DNA of 32,131 bases from Prochlorococcus sp. AG-409-D09 (lineage in GTDB: Bacteria; Cyanobacteriota; Cyanobacteriia; PCC-6307; Cyanobiaceae): the NCBI GenBank assembly GCA_003215935.1, contig QCJQ01000013.1:1-32131 (forward strand). Reading direction: 5' to 3'. The notes beneath the pieces were generated by a model that saw nothing but the letters and a program-made list of their open reading frames with translations, had not been told where the DNA came from and did not search any database. The stretch's first letter is position 1. The number at the start of each line of letters is the position of its first letter. The translations under genes and the position numbers were made by a program. This document shows, one piece after another, positions 31,783 to 32,131 of the stretch.

Positions 31783-31944
31783 TTAACCTGCACCCGAGCA
31801 AGAGAAAGCACTAGCAAATAAATTCTTGAAGATCGGTGCTTGTCCCAATCCATAAAGGAAAAAAGTTGAGGAGGTCAACGTAAGAGTAATTTTGGAGAAT
31901 CTGTTTAATTTGATATTTGAAGCTTTAGTAAGAGCTGAATTCAT
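31783..31944 (-). CDS. Small hydrophobic hypothetical protein, 53 residues
   Basis: The frame from ATG (31942-31944) to TAA encodes a basic N-terminus and a hydrophobic centre (ITLTLTSSTFFLYGLGQAPI), like a signal peptide or membrane anchor, and ends with CSGAG. A good terminator follows, which supports a real gene. Family unknown. Confidence 0.5.
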   Translation of the reverse strand: MNSALTKASNIKLNRFSKITLTLTSSTFFLYGLGQAPIFKNLFASAFSCSGAG

Positions 31945-32072
31945 ATCATTTAAATAATTCAAATAAATCTAATAGCTCAATAAGATTCTGCAGTATTAAA
32001 AAATACGTTGATACATAAAAAAGGATTATTTTCTTCTAATTGATTAGTACATCCAAACTCTTGCTAGTTGGA

Positions 32073-32131
32073 TCAAGATATTGCATCATCAGGAACCAAC
32101 TCACAAATCGGTATACTCGCAAGAATGTTCC
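32073..32131 (-). CDS. C-terminal end of an unrecognised protein (partial), paralogue of the left-end fragment
   Basis: On the minus strand the last residues before TGA (32073-32075) are PICELVPDDAIS, which differs from the left end of the window at one residue. The DNA is 37 of 39 identical over the last 13 codons and stays similar for about 25 bp after the stop. The gene continues beyond the window. Identity of the family is unknown. Confidence 0.4.
   Translation of the reverse strand, partial: NILASIPICELVPDDAIS

Noticed and set aside
1-32131. Insertion sequences, transposases and CRISPR arrays
   Set aside because: No transposase-like protein and no regularly spaced repeat array were seen on either strand.

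Overview
The window looks like accessory (genomic-island) DNA of an AT-rich marine picocyanobacterium, most likely a Prochlorococcus or a low-GC Synechococcus. The evidence is a high-light-inducible protein gene, a DUF1830 gene, a DUF2905 gene, a cyanase behind an NtcA-like site, a CP12-like tail protein, and many very short genes typical of these genomes. The organism is inferred from gene content; no rRNA or complete tRNA is present.

Region 1 (1-11,823) is the integrase-bearing end of a tRNA-targeted integrative element, comparable to the island elements called tycheposons in Prochlorococcus. It carries two coupled coiled-coil genes, a translationally coupled type I restriction-modification operon (hsdM-hsdS-hsdR), a RecA/RepA-like ATPase, a small HTH protein, a 5'(3')-deoxyribonucleotidase-like HAD protein, a GIY-YIG-like protein, a zinc-ribbon protein and a tyrosine recombinase. 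The recombinase reads away from a 3' fragment of tRNA-Pro(UGG). Region 2 (11,824-12,872) is a 1-kb mini-cassette between two identical 48-bp tRNA-Pro fragments; it holds an NTF2-like gene and an hli gene.

Region 3 (12,873-21,130) is a mosaic of small hypothetical genes, cynS, DUF1830 and several relics: the C-terminus of a phage HK97-type major capsid protein, an amber-interrupted primase fragment, and a decayed copy of a small gene pair whose intact copy lies at 29.2-29.6 kb. Region 4 (21,135-23,912) is a three-gene operon flanked by two diverged direct repeats. It encodes a CobW/COG0523-like GTPase and two calcineurin-type phosphoesterase-like proteins with altered metal-binding motifs, behind a palindrome of the Zur/Fur type. 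I regard this as the best candidate for an undescribed system, probably linked to metal limitation.

Region 5 (23,977-28,892) is a surface-sugar operon with a clear sigma-70-type promoter: a nucleotide-sugar aminotransferase, a GtrB-like glycosyltransferase, a fused acetyltransferase/ketoisomerase (FdtC-FdtA type), a GtrA-like flippase and a GT-C transferase. Together they could make and export a 3-acetamido-3,6-dideoxyhexose. Region 6 (28,902-32,131) is a set of tiny, mostly membrane or regulatory genes, largely on the minus strand, including the CP12-like tail.

The two window ends are near-identical inverted copies of the 3' end of one gene family, which suggests a paralogous pair or an assembly break at a repeat.
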